From positions 2,678,501 through 2,742,500 of the forward strand of contig OZ024848.1 in NCBI GenBank assembly GCA_964017145.1: a stretch of DNA of 64,000 nucleotides, in the 5' to 3' direction. The notes under the pieces were generated by a model, which was given only the letters and a program-made list of their open reading frames with translations, searched no databases and was not told the DNA's origin. This document shows positions 1-11,260 of the stretch, piece by piece. Numbering within the stretch: the first letter of the stretch is position 1; each line of letters starts with the position of its first letter. Source of the DNA: Agrocybe praecox (Eukaryota > Basidiomycota > Agaricomycetes > Agaricales > Agrocybaceae). The position numbers were made by a program, and so were the translations under genes.

Positions 1-210
1 GGAAGAATATCGACTTGCAAATTCCGTTCAACCTCATCCCTTCATCATGCAGAGACTTGACGCCAAAGGACGTACCGCAGTCAGCTCAGTAATCCCTGAT
101 TCTCCTAATCCTAGCGTGAACGTGCAATTCGATTCACCTACGTCCGCGAAGAAAACCCAGTTCTGCAATATCGATCCGTCGCTGCAGTCGGCGATGAGTA
201 CTATTCACCA

Positions 211-760
211 TCATTGCGAACGTCGAACGACGACATAACAACCAGTACATCCTTACACCGTCCACCAGCAAATCACACGCACCTTCAAGTGTCCTTTGAC
301 ACTTTTGAAAATCATGTGGCGTCCATGTTTTCGTTTGCAGACTACCGTAGGACACGCAACACACGAGTTCTACTATGCGCATCTAGCCAGAAGCGAGGCT
401 TCGGATTAGTGTCTCGAAGCACTCGTACAGGATGGCGACGGGCTCATTGTATTTCGAGGAGTCGATGAAGATGTTCTAGGTTCGTCAATAATCTTGCGTC
501 TTAAGGCTTCTAATTCTGAAAGTGTACATACCCAGAAGACAAACAACACGGCCTCCTTCGAAATGAAGCCAGATCATTAATGGCCTTCATTCAAGAAAAA
601 TCAACACTTGCCGATCCCACCCGGAAATTCTCCCTGATTCCCGCGGAAAAATCACCGACCATCGATCGTCTCATTTCTCTTTACCGTCCGGAGTCGTTGG
701 TTGTTGGCACGCGAGGAAAACGATTTGGCAATAGTGCTGGGCAGTTTTTTTTAGATCATA
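211..760 (+). pseudogene. Universal stress protein (Usp) family pseudogene
   Basis: Fungal Usp-like proteins are cytosolic nucleotide-binding alpha/beta proteins. The frame from about 280 reads VSFDTFEN, then YRRTRNTRVLLCASS, which matches the conserved start of the agaric Usp domain. Around 412-475 another frame continues with LEALVQDGDGLIVFRGVDEDVL, preceded by TAG where the family has Trp. After a probable intron, 560-710 reads FIQEKS... and IDRLISLYRPESLVVGTRG, the C-terminal nucleotide-binding segment; the usual Gly-rich end and VPVIVVRP strand are absent. At least one frameshift near 385-410, one in-frame stop and a lost C-terminus mark it as a pseudogene. It lies directly upstream of the F-box gene in the same orientation. 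Confidence 0.62.
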
Positions 761-959
761 GGTCGTTGATCTTTCCAAATTTTGCTTCCATCGGGCAGCG
801 TCCTTGGACTGATCCATCATCGAAGTTGACGGTGCAGAGTAAGGAAGATGTCACCAAAACTATACGAATATGACTCAATGAACCGACATACTCGGACAGC
901 GCTCGAGCATAGAGGAAAACCTCGCGATACTTTCCCCCAGTTCCTGTTCTACTTGGATA

Positions 960-2597
960 ATGGTGGAATCTTCGCTCTTAAGCCCTCCGCATACCAAAGA
1001 CGCATCTACATGCAACCGCACACTCGATGAAGATATTCTATGCATCATATTCATGGAAAACGCCAAATCTCGTCGCGGACGACGGTTGGAAACTGCCCGC
1101 AACAGCTCTCAAGTGTGCCAACACTGGCGCAGAGTCAGTCTGCAATATTCCGCGCTATGGGGAAAATTGGTGGACTTGCGAGACTTGCGACACGGCACGC
1201 ACGATTGGACTCGTGAGGTGCTTTCGAGGGCGGGTGGCAGTTTATTGTGGATAACGGGTCCCTTGGACGACTGGCTCCATTCTACCCCCGATTTTCTTTA
1301 TTCCTTCATTGATCAGAAATGGCCCAACATCCAAAGGCTGGCCATCTCGGTAGAAGGAAACGAAGGACTACCCTATTGGAACAGCTTGTTTAGACGACCT
1401 GCACCAAACCTTGAGGAATTTGTTTTCTATCTCGAGGCCGGCAACTCGAACATTGTGAACCCCGAACGTTGGATTCTTCCCTCGGCCTTATTCAACTCCA
1501 CTGCGCCAGCTCTAAAAACGTTTAGCGTCTACAGGTCGAGTAAAATCAGGTACAAAAGCTACGAGTTGGCGATGGATGTGCCTATTTCATGGTTCTCCAA
1601 ACTTCGCTCCTTTTGTTTACGCCAAGATTTCACATTGAAACCACTGCTAGAAACACTCAAACTTCTTCCCCTTCTTGAAAATCTCAAGCTCTACGGATCC
1701 TCCATCTTCTCCAGAACAGACTCTGAGTCCGTGGTAGTCCGACTTCCCCGGCTGGTTGCTCTCACCTTCGAACGGTGGCAACTCCAGGATATAGAACCAT
1801 TCATAAAATGTATTGCTCCCGCACCTGGTTGCTCCCTATCCATATTCGCATCACGGCAATGCGATTGGATCCATCGTCTAGGTTTGGAAGTCCATCAACT
1901 GCACCTCATCATAATGCAGTATGCACAAGACTACTTCGAACACCATCCACCCACCAAAGTATCCATCTCCTGTGCTCCTGGTTTTCTTAAACTGCAAGAT
2001 GATTCAACCTTTCCACCTCCGCTCTCAATAGGAGGTTTTCTTATCAGAACCGATGATTGTCTCGTACAAAACTTGTTTTCTGCTCCATTCTTCTCCACCG
2101 TCCAGGAGCTGCAGCTCCTCTGTCAGCAATTTTCCCCTCATCCTCTGTCTGGTTTCGCTTCAGTGAAAACACTCAAACTGCTATCAGTTCGCACCTTGAC
2201 TAACTTTCTACTGAAACGACTTGAACCATCCACGTTTCCGGAACTCCGAATATTGAAGCTTGGAGACGACGAGCTACGTGTTGGGGACGAAGAACCAATA
2301 TGGCTCTTCTTGAGCCATCGAAGGGACATCGGCAGGCCCATCTCCGTCCTTGACCTCTCGCTTATCCACCCGAACAATATCATGTGCGATTTGAGCATCC
2401 TTGAAGAACTTACGGGGCTTGTGATTAGATGGGCAGTCACCGGTAGACGCAAACGCAAACGCAGTAGTTTCCAGGAATATACATGTGGGAGTGGACGCCC
2501 GCAAGCGCTTTGTTTCGATAAGGGGCGACAATATGTGGAACCTCGCACTTCGCGCTTCAATCGAACTTTCCAGGATGGATGGTCAGGGCATATCTAA
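960..2597 (+). CDS. F-box/leucine-rich-repeat-like protein, 545 aa
   Basis: Single open frame of 545 codons. Residues about 22-75 (TLDEDILCIIF..., SSQVCQHWRRVSL, ALWGKLVDL) fit the F-box-like motif of agaric F-box proteins, which bind Skp1 in SCF ubiquitin ligases. The rest is a series of leucine-rich segments such as LLPLLENLKLYGSS, VQELQLL, FASVKTLKLLSV and FPELRILKLGDDE, as in the irregular LRRs of this large family. The start at 960 is the first ATG of the frame; the F-box follows closely, as usual. The C-terminal 50 residues are basic and lose the LRR pattern, so the end may be extended or the last exon misread. Substrate is unknown. Such genes are multi-copy and fast-evolving in mushrooms. 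Confidence 0.75.
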   Translation: MVESSLLSPPHTKDASTCNRTLDEDILCIIFMENAKSRRGRRLETARNSSQVCQHWRRVSLQYSALWGKLVDLRDLRHGTHDWTREVLSRAGGSLLWITGPLDDWLHSTPDFLYSFIDQKWPNIQRLAISVEGNEGLPYWNSLFRRPAPNLEEFVFYLEAGNSNIVNPERWILPSALFNSTAPALKTFSVYRSSKIRYKSYELAMDVPISWFSKLRSFCLRQDFTLKPLLETLKLLPLLENLKLYGSSIFSRTDSESVVVRLPRLVALTFERWQLQDIEPFIKCIAPAPGCSLSIFASRQCDWIHRLGLEVHQLHLIIMQYAQDYFEHHPPTKVSISCAPGFLKLQDDSTFPPPLSIGGFLIRTDDCLVQNLFSAPFFSTVQELQLLCQQFSPHPLSGFASVKTLKLLSVRTLTNFLLKRLEPSTFPELRILKLGDDELRVGDEEPIWLFLSHRRDIGRPISVLDLSLIHPNNIMCDLSILEELTGLVIRWAVTGRRKRKRSSFQEYTCGSGRPQALCFDKGRQYVEPRTSRFNRTFQDGWSGHI

Positions 2598-2769
2598 GAA
2601 TTGAAACCTTTTCTCATTCCAAGCGTCATCGAAGGCATATTATAATCAAGGAATAGGTCAGATTTCAATCGCGTAAAACATACTACTACAAATACAACTA
2701 TGATACAACTGTATCCCAGCAACTTCATATCAGAAAGTAGGACACGAAAGTTAATGGATGATGAATTAA

Positions 2770-3030
2770 GAGATTATAATCTTCTTGGGCACCATTTCAA
2801 CGCTCGTTTTGTTGGGTAACGTAACGGTCAAGATGCCGTCGTCCATTGAGGCTTTGATTTCCTCGTCCTAAATCTCAGACTCCAGAGTCAGCACTGATAC
2901 AAACTAGGCAGGGAGCTTGAAACCATACTCACGTTGACCCCCTGAAGAAGCTACAGCGTCCTCGAATACTTGCCAAATCGGCGTTCACGGACAGCATATC
3001 CATTCTCATCGTGATTGTTCGACTGAGAGT
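2770..3030 (-). pseudogene. Hsp20/alpha-crystallin relic A (C-terminal part)
   Basis: Read on the minus strand from about 3020, the frame gives HDENGYAVRERRFGKYSRTL, then TAG where relic C has CAG (Gln), then LLQGV. After a probable intron (GTGAGT at about 2934) it continues EEIKASMDDGILTVTLP and ends near VPKKI. This is the C-terminal half of the alpha-crystallin domain of a small heat-shock protein. No N-terminal part is attached: upstream sequence is a retroelement fragment on the other strand. The internal stop and truncation make it non-functional. Confidence 0.72.
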
Positions 3031-3033
3031 CTC

Positions 3034-3778
3034 GTGCCATCGCTTCCCTCTTACCACACAGAACCCATGATTCATGAACTCGCCAAATATGCCAATTACA
3101 TCGAAGACTGGCTCAACGCCAAACACCCCTCTCATCACTACCGCATCATTGAATTCGATAAATCTATCCGCGCGCAAGTCATGGGCGGCGAAAACCTGCT
3201 CCTCACCACGAAGACAAATTAAACCAAAATTTCAATGCCATTCCTTCCACGACGGCCGAATGGTCGGAATCTGCCCTCCCTTTCCCCCGTCCCCCTGTAG
3301 CTGAATTGGAGGACGCACTAGCCATCGAAACCCTTCTCAAATATGCCTACCTCTTCCAAATCATAACTCCCATTGACGTCTCTATACTCGAGCATTTACT
3401 GCAGTATCATCCCAACCGTCCCTTTGTCGAATCTATCCTTATTGCTCTTCGTGAACGTTTTTGGCCGTTTGCGCGCACATTGAGAGATGGCTATCCCATC
3501 ATCCATGATGTCTCCAACGCCCCTCCGTCAGACCCCGCCAAAGCTAATTTTATTGTAGAGCAACTCCATCTCGAAATTGCGAAGGGGCGATTTTTTGCGA
3601 TTTTCCCCTATGCCTCTTCGACTCAATGTATTTCATGCCTATTCACGTCGTGCCAAAGCCAAATTCCAATGACTTCCGACGCGTAACAGATCATAACGCC
3701 TCAAAAATTTCTCTCAACTCCATGATTGAACATGACTTGATCACCGGCTTTCCCTTGGACAACCTTAAAACAACTTAG
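3034..3778 (+). mobile_element. Reverse-transcriptase fragment of a DIRS-like retroelement
   Basis: Three frames together give a decayed retroelement ORF. At 3034-3222 is an upstream segment (NYIEDWLNAKHPSHHYRIIEFDKSIR). At 3306-3620 the segment HPNRPFVESILIALRERFWP is followed by YPIIHDVSNAPP, typical of the region before the polymerase in agaric DIRS-like elements. At 3637-3778, after a frameshift, the frame reads PIHVVPKPNSNDFRRVTDH and SLNSMIEHDLITGFPLDNL, the first conserved blocks of the reverse transcriptase. The catalytic core beyond is missing, so this is a dead 5' fragment. The DIRS assignment rests on the pre-polymerase segment; another retroelement class is possible. Confidence 0.6.
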
Positions 3779-4270
3779 CCAAATGCTTATACACGCCCAT
3801 GCGAACGACAACATACATGACGACTTGGTTTGAATGAAATGGTACAGTATTAGTATTAGCGCCCTAGATGTCGAATCTAATCTAATCTTATCAAATTCCA
3901 ATCTTGTCACATAGCCGATTTGATAATCATGCCTTATAAATATTTTCAGCGGGCAAGGTAACTTTGAACAACAACAACAACAACAACCAGGAGGGTCATC
4001 AGTCTTTTCCCAAGCAACTCCCCGTTCTATCTCTGTATTTCAATCCCATGCTATGTTCTCCATCCGAAATGCTTCTTGGAAAAGATAGGCGGTGCACGTC
4101 AAATTACACGGAGAACGAGTATTATTAACGGCGTGGGCGAGGCACATTTCAATGTAACGGTGGGAAGATCTATCGCATAAGGCTGTTACATTGATTACTG
4201 GGCAACGTGCTGCGAAGTCGGAGGTGTGCCCCTCCTTGAACTTTCCCTTTCTCTCTGAACTTCCTCATCA
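3779..4270. promoter_or_regulatory. Intergenic region upstream of the MLKL-like gene
   Basis: Gene-free stretch. A TATA-like TTATAAATATT lies near 3935-3945, about 330 bp before the ATG at 4271. A short (CAA)n run lies at about 3968-3987, and pyrimidine-rich sequence precedes the start codon. No other element is recognised. Confidence 0.3.
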
Positions 4271-7246
4271 ATGTCGTCGAAATCCTTGCAAGCATCCAAG
4301 CCTGCACCGAAAGGCAATAACAAGAAATGGATGACCACCACCGTCAATGGAACGGTTATGGTCCTCAAGTACGTTACGGATGCTGCCACACTCGCCCCCG
4401 TTCCCTATCTCAAAGTTGGAGCTGCTACTACGTTGAGGATTGTCGAAGGGGTTCAGGTAGGTTCTTTCCAACTTTGCGTCGCCCCTTTGCGTCGGGCTCA
4501 CGAAGAGTCCCCCTTGTTCCCTTTGACATAGCAAGTGACAAACAACAAGAAGGATTTTGGAAGGCTAGCGGCCGATGCAACTTACATTTTCGGGGCTGTC
4601 TACGGTACCTACGTGGATTCTCGCAACAAAGCCGAGTGGCCCCCTCAAGAGCTCCGCCCAATCCTTCATGAGCTCATCAAGTTAGTCATAGTTGGCGACC
4701 GGCGCGTTTTACTATGCTTTTAACGCACTCTCATATAGCACTCTCGAAGGAATCGTGAAAGTTGTCGAAGAGCAACTAAGCAAGAACCGTGCGATTAGAT
4801 TTTTGAACAGCAGCGACGATATTGGGAAGATCAAACAATACCGCGAGATCCTGCAGACTGCTATTGTGCAGTTTCAGGTGTGCTAATTTCTTCTACGAAG
4901 TCGACGTTCTTGGCTCAATTTGTAAAAAGGTATCAACCCAACTTGACATGTGCAAAATGCTCGGTCTCGTCCTGAAGCGACACGAGGAAATAAACGTCAA
5001 ACTCGGAATCCCACCACCTCCGAAAGATCAAATTGCCTTCTTTCTCTCTCAGACCAAGAGCGACGAAGAAGCCAAGGCTGCTGCTGAAGCGAGAGGAGAG
5101 GAGGAAAGGACGCAGAAAGAGACTGAAGAGAAACAAAAGCTCGTCAGCGAGTCGATTGCGAACATCCACAAGACGGAGGCGGAGGCGGAGGTGAACAACG
5201 ACGAAGCACATCGACAGAAAGAGGAGAACGAAAAGCGCGATCCGGACCTGGTTTCAGCCCGACTTGACATGTATGAAATGGTCGTTCACGTCCTGCAGCA
5301 ACAAGAGCAAATGAACGCAACGTTGCGAACGTTGGCGCAACATGCTGCGAAGCCTGCACCGAAAGGCAATAACAAGGAATGGATGACCACCACCGTCAAT
5401 GGAACGGTTATGGTCCTCAAGTACGTTACGGATGCTGCCACACTCGCCCCCGTTCCCTATCTCAAAGTTGGAGCTGCTACTACGTTGAGGATTGTCGAAG
5501 GTGTTCAGGTAGGTTCTTTCCAACTTTGCATCGCCCCTTTGCGTCAGGCTCACGAAGAGTCCCCCTTGTTCCCTTTGACATAGCAAGTGACAAACAACAA
5601 GAAGGATTTTGGAAGGCTAGCGGCCGATGCAACTTCCATTTCCGGGGCTGTCTATGGTGCCTACATGATTTCTCGCAACAAAGCCGAGTGGCCCCCTCAA
5701 GAGCTCCGCCCAATCCTCCATGAGCTCATCAAGTTAGTCATAGTTGGCGACCGGCGCGTTTAACTGTGCTTTTAACGCGCTCTTATATAGGACTTTCAAA
5801 GGAATTGTGAAAGTTGTCGAAGAGCAACTAAGCAAGAACCGTGCGATTAGATTCTTGAACAGCAGCGACGATATTGGGAAGATCAACGAATACCGCGACA
5901 GGCTGCAGGCTGCTATTGTGCAGTTTCAGGTGTGCTAATTTCTATGAAGTCGATGTTCTTGGCTCAACTTGTAAAAAGGTATCAACCCAACTTGACATGT
6001 ACGAAATGGTCGGTCTCGTCCTGAAGCGACACGAGGAAATGAACGTCAAACTCGGAATCCCACCACCGAAAGATCAAATTGCCTCCTTGCTCTCCCAGAC
6101 CAAGAGCGACGAAGAAGCCAAGACTGCTGCTGAAGCGAGACGAGAGGAGGAAAGGACGCAGAAAGAGAATGAAGAGAAACAAAAGCTCGTCAGCGAGTCG
6201 ATTGCGAACATCCATAAGACGGAGGCGGAGGTGAGCAGAAGAACCAACGACGAAGTACATCGACAGAAGGAGGAGAACGAAAAGCGCGATCGGGACCTTG
6301 CTCGTCTGCAAGCGGAGTTGAACGAACTTAAACAGATGCAAGCAAGAGACGAATCGGCACGAGTTCAAACAAGCAGACCTTCGTCACTCCAGCCACCTAA
6401 GCGCACGGAGTCTGGCGAGACGATCAGCTCTGCCATTGACGAAACGAGCAGCTCTGCCATTGATGAAACGAGCAGTTCTGCCATTGACGAAACGATCCCT
6501 GATGATGCATTTGAACGATATGAGGCCAACATAAGTGCACATGTGGCCAAAATCTCCTCAGCATCCATGCCGACCTCACAAAGCCATGTATCAAGCGCCC
6601 ATGACGACGAAGAGGAGACGGCGATTGATGTTTCCTCTGCCGAAAGTTCTACCGATGCAGAAGAAAGAGAGCGTCGAGAGGCCGAGTGCAAGGCCATGAT
6701 GACAAAAAAGACTGCCAAAAAGAAGACGAAGGTTACAAGACGTCCAACTCAGACTTCAACCCCACCTCCACAACAAACCACATCTTCACCTCAACCTTCA
6801 TTGGAAGAGCTACATCGAAAGGAACTCACGCGTATGGCAATGAATCCCACTGATTCACAGCCTTATCCTTCACCTCCTCCACAGCCTCAACCGAATCCAC
6901 CTTACAACCCCCCTCCTCCTCAGCCATATTTTCAGCCGTTGCAGGGCCATTACCATAGTCCTCCGCCAACAGTGCCATATAACACAACCCCCCCACATCA
7001 CTGGCCAAATGGTTATTGGCCGCAAAACCCAGTTCACACCCCTCCCGTTTTCCCGCCGCCACCTGGTTCGGTCAATAGCAACGTCGGAAACGTCATAAAC
7101 ACTACTATTGCAAATATCTTAAGTGACAACAGCCGAGTACTCAACCAGGGTGCGTCTTTTCTTCTCTGTATAAGAAGCCGCTTGGTTTCCCTCTGATTTT
7201 GTTCGTGCCTTTTTTAGGATCACGGCGGCGACGAAAAAACAGATAA
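4271..7246 (+). CDS. Protein with two tandem MLKL N-terminal-like modules, coiled coils and Pro-rich tail, 846 aa
   Basis: I reconstruct eight exons: 4271-4456, 4532-4680, 4739-4877, 4930-5508, 5584-5732, 5791-5929, 5979-7149 and 7218-7246. All introns are GT..AG and phases agree, giving 846 codons. Residues about 18-160 (VMVLKYVTDAATLAPVPYLK, then VEEQLSKNRAIRFL) resemble the four-helix MLKL_NTD/HeLo-like domain common in Agaricomycetes, where such proteins are thought to act in membrane-directed cell death or signalling. The same module recurs at about 305-470 with identical intron positions. Each is followed by a charged coiled coil (EEAKTAAEARREEERTQKE). The second coiled coil leads to a nine-residue SSAIDET repeat (three copies), acidic and Lys-rich stretches, a Pro/Tyr-rich segment and a short basic end. 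Family by similarity; function inferred. Confidence 0.72.
4301..6300 (+). repeat. Intragenic tandem duplication, offset 1052 bp
   Basis: The segment beginning CCTGCACCGAAAGGCAATAA at 4301 returns at 5353 and continues nearly identically through three exons and three introns up to the coiled-coil region. The intron sequences are almost as similar as the exons, so the copy is recent and was made at DNA level. A shorter third echo of the segment VS-x-LDMYEMV occurs at about 5252-5300, just before the second unit starts. Confidence 0.85.
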
Positions 7247-7609
7247 TAATCGGCCTCCTCTACCATTTGACGTTGTTTCATATCGAAGGGAAAGTGTCTG
7301 AAAATCTACCTTCGTAAGCACTTGAACAGAAGTTGTAATTAATTCAATGCTTTTCGACACATGGACGCACATCCAGTCAAACAAAGACATGAGTAATTTT
7401 CAATCAATCTTATAAACTATATTCCTGCAGTGTTGTAGTTATGTATAAAAAGTTTGTGCAAAAAATCGGATAGTTCATCAGAGAAATTGCACAAAACAAT
7501 AAAGCTCTGTATACTGTGGATACCCAAGACTCAACTATGGAGTCCTATAGACGCAAGCGCTAAGATATGATGTGCACTCTCAGTGCTCGGTGTCTATGGA
7601 TCTAACCGA
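7247..7609. other. Gene-free 3' flank
   Basis: No coding pattern or repeat recognised. AT-rich; it separates the MLKL-like gene from the Hsp20 relic on the other strand. Confidence 0.3.
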
Positions 7610-7980
7610 GGAACTATGCCCATTTGGGCCCCTTCATCTCACCCGACACGGCCGTGAGTCTACCATTGTGCACATATGTCGATGTTGACGTTGTCCTTTG
7701 TCACACCAGGGAATCCAAAGCCGGCGGTGACCAAATTTTTCTCCTTGTCGTCGTACGGTAGCTCCATCCTAATAAGCAGGAACATGGTCAATATCCAGTA
7801 AAGTCAAACATGGAATGGAACAGCATACCTTGGTTTGAGTGACCTGACGGCGCCATCAGCCTCGCCTCTCTGTGCGAGCTGCGTGTTCCTCTGATTTTGA
7901 GAAGCGGGGAAGTTGGAACCTTGCTCGAGGATTCGGTCAAAATCGTAGAACGGCTCGTAGAAGAAGACGTTCGACATCAT
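7610..7980 (-). pseudogene. Hsp20/alpha-crystallin relic B (N-terminal part)
   Basis: On the minus strand, MSNVFFYEPFYDFDRILEQG starts at about 7977 and runs to GAVRSLKPR. An intron (about 7763-7829) follows, then MELPYDDKEKNLVTAGFGFP and VTKDNVNIDI. This is the N-terminal arm and first beta strands of an Hsp20. The frame then hits stops (ICAQW followed by TAG) and the similarity ends near 7610. The remaining two thirds of the chaperone domain are absent here but are found as relics A and C, so no functional Hsp20 is present in the window. Confidence 0.75.
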
Positions 7981-8346
7981 GAAAGGCGTCCAGGAGTTGA
8001 AAGTGCGATTGAAGTCGCTGAGATGCGTGGAATGTAGTTTTCTTGCAGGACAGCACCGCATAGTGCAGAGTATATTTCTTCGACCTTTGCGTACAAATTT
8101 CGTCGTCACTATAATTCTGAAATGAAATTTCCAGAAAGTCGTACACAAACTTCCTAAAATAGTAACTGTGGAGTGACCAGTGTTGTCCATTCAGAATGTC
8201 CAGATAATTCGAAAGCATTCCTCGCTATGTTAAAAACAAAAAAGGTATATTTCATTGTGAAGAAAGAATTTAAGTAATATCCCAAAGTACGGAGTTGGGT
8301 AAGAAGTAAGTGAAAAAAATCACAAAGTATGTCTTTAGTAAACCCA
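7981..8346. other. AT-rich gene-free spacer
   Basis: The stretch between Hsp20 relic B and the esterase stop codon. Nothing recognised; the open frames here lack family resemblance and continue into the Hsp20 relic. Confidence 0.3.
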
Positions 8347-10870
8347 TTAATGATGGAAAATCTCTGGGATAGCGTTGATATAATCAATCTGTTCCTTTCT
8401 ATAGTCGTCGGGTATCATTGTGACGTTTCCTCTCTTCAGCTCAAGCAAGGCCTGTAGACAGAAAGTTTCCATTAGAATTAAAAAAATGGCGAAAAGTATT
8501 TTTGGGCATAGAACACATACCTCATTCCCGGGGGTATATACCTGCCAAACAGGACCTGGATAACAAACGTATTCTTAAGGATTCTTCCTCAAAAAATCAA
8601 AACCGGGATGAACACTTACGCGTAACTCCAAGACCGTCGTTAGGATTTGAGTCCTTGGAAGTGGCAAACGAGATCCAATAATCCATCATCATTTGACTCA
8701 AGGCGACGTCGAAAGGCAGAGAGCCAGGAGGTGCCGGAGGATAGTTTACAGCTTCGAAAGAACCATATATGAGTGGGTAATCAGAACCATGCATGACTAT
8801 TATCGTTCATTCAATTTCGCTAAACCATCGATTATCATTGAAGGCTTACCTCCAAGCAACGGTACGACCTGGTCTGGGAGTTTCTCCGAGAACATGAAAG
8901 CGTACGCTTTAACACCTTGCTTGGTGGCTTGTTGGATGACACCGCGTCGTTGACTTTGTAATAACAAATCGCCCACTGAAGACATAAAAATGATAAGCTA
9001 TAAAGCGAGACAAAATAAAATGAAATAAAACACGAACTTATCGAGGCCATCTTCTTGTACCCTGCGCCAATCGCTGGTGGAAGCCCAAAGACGTCGTCAC
9101 CAGTCCCGTAAGGCGACCCTTGAGCAGGATCATCCGAATAAAGGTTGAGAAGTCCCTGCACTCTATTTTCAAGAATACTAGAGCCGTTAGAACCTAGACT
9201 TGTTACTGGAGGTGAATAATTCGCCACTAGCTGGGAGAACATAGCCTGAGGTAAAAATGACGGCAGTGGCACTGTGAAGACCGTTCCTGGAATTAAAAAG
9301 AATGGTCATCATGCAGCTCACGTAGTCAGATTCCAGTCAGTCACCCACCATCGTCCATAGACGTTCCTGCCATAAATGGGACTTTGGAATAGCTTCCCGT
9401 CGAGAATATTCTGGAAGGAAGGTCTGGATAGACACCGCCGTCGAGAGCAGTCCCGTCGTACGTAGGATCGAATCCGAATTGTTCTGGGGATGCGTTGAGA
9501 GCACTGTCGACGGCATCCAATATTTCCGTAGAACCCACGCCTGTAGTGTAATTGGTCGTTGGAACGGAGCGCAGACAATCAAAGGTATGTGCTTTCCCGT
9601 TCGAGAATGCTAAATGCTTGCATGAAGGGACAGAAGCGACGAAATTTTGCCAGTCTACTTCTCGGCGAGCAGCGTTGTGAATAAGGGGTGTAGCTGCTTG
9701 CCCAGAATGAAATATCTACGAGAGGTCTCAGTCAGTTGTTATGATAGAAAACGAATTTAACTTACTGCTGCTCTTGCCAATCTCCCAAAAGATGGGTTTA
9801 AGTACAGTATGGCTGTCATAATTGGGCCTGCGCTGAGTCCGAAAGCAGTCACCTAATCGAAATGCACATCGTAGTCAGAACTCGAGGCCTCGGTATAATT
9901 TGTGTGATATAGTCTCACCTTGTGCTTATCTCCTCCGAAATTCTCAATATTTGCTTGAACCCATTCCAATGCAGCAATCTGGTCTCGGAGAGCGAGGTTC
10001 AAAGCACCACGGTCTTGGGCTAGAGGAAGAGAGTAAATATATGCGAATATATTCGTGTTTTAGGATCAGACAGACCTTCTTGTCCCTGAGGAAATCCAAG
10101 TGGGCCCAGACGATAATTGAAACTGACATAGATCAACGGCGTACCCTATTGATAATAGAGTGAGCAGGATTATATGCGCTCAAAGCGAGCTATAATCATA
10201 CGCGTTCAACACTTCGTGCAACGATGGCACTAGCATTCGTGTCCGAAGCCCTCCCTTCGTAGAATCCGCCTCCGTATCTTTATAATAATGTCAGAAAATA
10301 GATCATTTTCTTACTTCCAGCGAACTCACGTCCAAAAAAGCTAGTACCATGAACGTCAGATGTTGAACACTTCACACGCTGAAGGAGAATGAGCTTACTA
10401 CTGGTAACTTTGCGTTGTTCTTGATTCCCGAAGGCCTGAGCACGTTGATTGTAAGGCAGTCCTCCGAAAGCGTGTCCAGCGTGCCACCCTATGCCCTCAT
10501 TATTAGGCGAGTAATAGCCAGGAATGAAAGGACGACTCCTTACGCGTTGTAAGCATGCCTTGCCATAGTTCGTCGCGTCGAATGCCGGAACACCCAACAA
10601 CGTCTTGAGCACAGGAGGTCGGAGGCGTAGCTGACCCACTGGTGGCTCGGCGAATGGGATTCCTGGTGGACGTTAACGCCATACTCTAATCATCGGCATT
10701 GCAAACATACCTCCAAAGAAATCTTGCTGAAATGCTGGGGCCAAACTTTTTCCAACAATGTTGGTCGTTCCAACCTTCACTTGAGGGTTTTGGGCTCCAA
10801 CTCGCAGCGTCAGGGACCCTATAATAAATAGGGCAATAGAAAGAGGGGGTATTATGTCGAGCTCAAAGAG
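8347..10870 (-). CDS. Type-B carboxylesterase/lipase, multi-exon, possibly damaged
   Basis: Minus-strand exons give the COesterase fold in order: SLTLRVGAQNPQVKVG; GIPFAEPPVGQLRLRPP (10543-10662); LSEDCLTINVLRPSG (10399-10488); YGGGFYEGRASDTNAS, the oxyanion-hole glycines (10202-10277); IYVSFNYRLGPLGFPQG; GALNLALRDQIAALEWVQ; FGLSAG, the nucleophile elbow near 9840; FMAGTSMDDG; HGSDYPLIYG with the catalytic His near 8785; and VWQVYTPGNE, ending YINAIPEIFHH at stop 8347-8349. The elbow reads GLSAG instead of the usual GESAG. A hydrophobic stretch before the first exon (PPLSIALFII) could be a signal sequence, but I see no in-frame ATG. The hydrophobic strand expected before YGGG is missing and the phases of those two exons do not agree. 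It may therefore be a recent pseudogene. Confidence 0.68.
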
Positions 10871-11149
10871 GGAGCAAAGACCGGATGCTAGCTGGTCGTA
10901 CCGTCAGCACCTTTATATTATCTGTGAAATCAACGATTTTCCTATTATTGTTCGTGTTGTCCTCGTGTCATTAAGTTAAAGATGGCGATCATAGCGGTGA
11001 TGGTTTCGTTAAAAGGGATCCTGGCAAACATCTGTTGAATAAATGAATTTTTCGTCGAGATTCATCGGCAATAACGAAAACGCCTATGATTATTTCTATT
11101 CTTATAAATTTTGACACGCGCTAACCGCGTTTATAATGAGGTACTCACC

Positions 11150-11260
11150 TGAACCTCATGCTGTAGATTCTTCTTTGTTTCCAAAATTTTCTGGCCCAAG
11201 CTTTTTCCTATAATGTTGGTCGCCCAAGTACCGTTTTCGTCCTAGAGGATTGTTGCCTTC
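11150..11260 (-). pseudogene. Short duplicate of the esterase 5' segment
   Basis: The minus-strand reading NIIGKSLGQ at about 11175-11225 matches NIVGKSLAP of the esterase exon near 10725-10770, and the surrounding bases are also similar. It is a decayed partial copy only. Confidence 0.45.
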
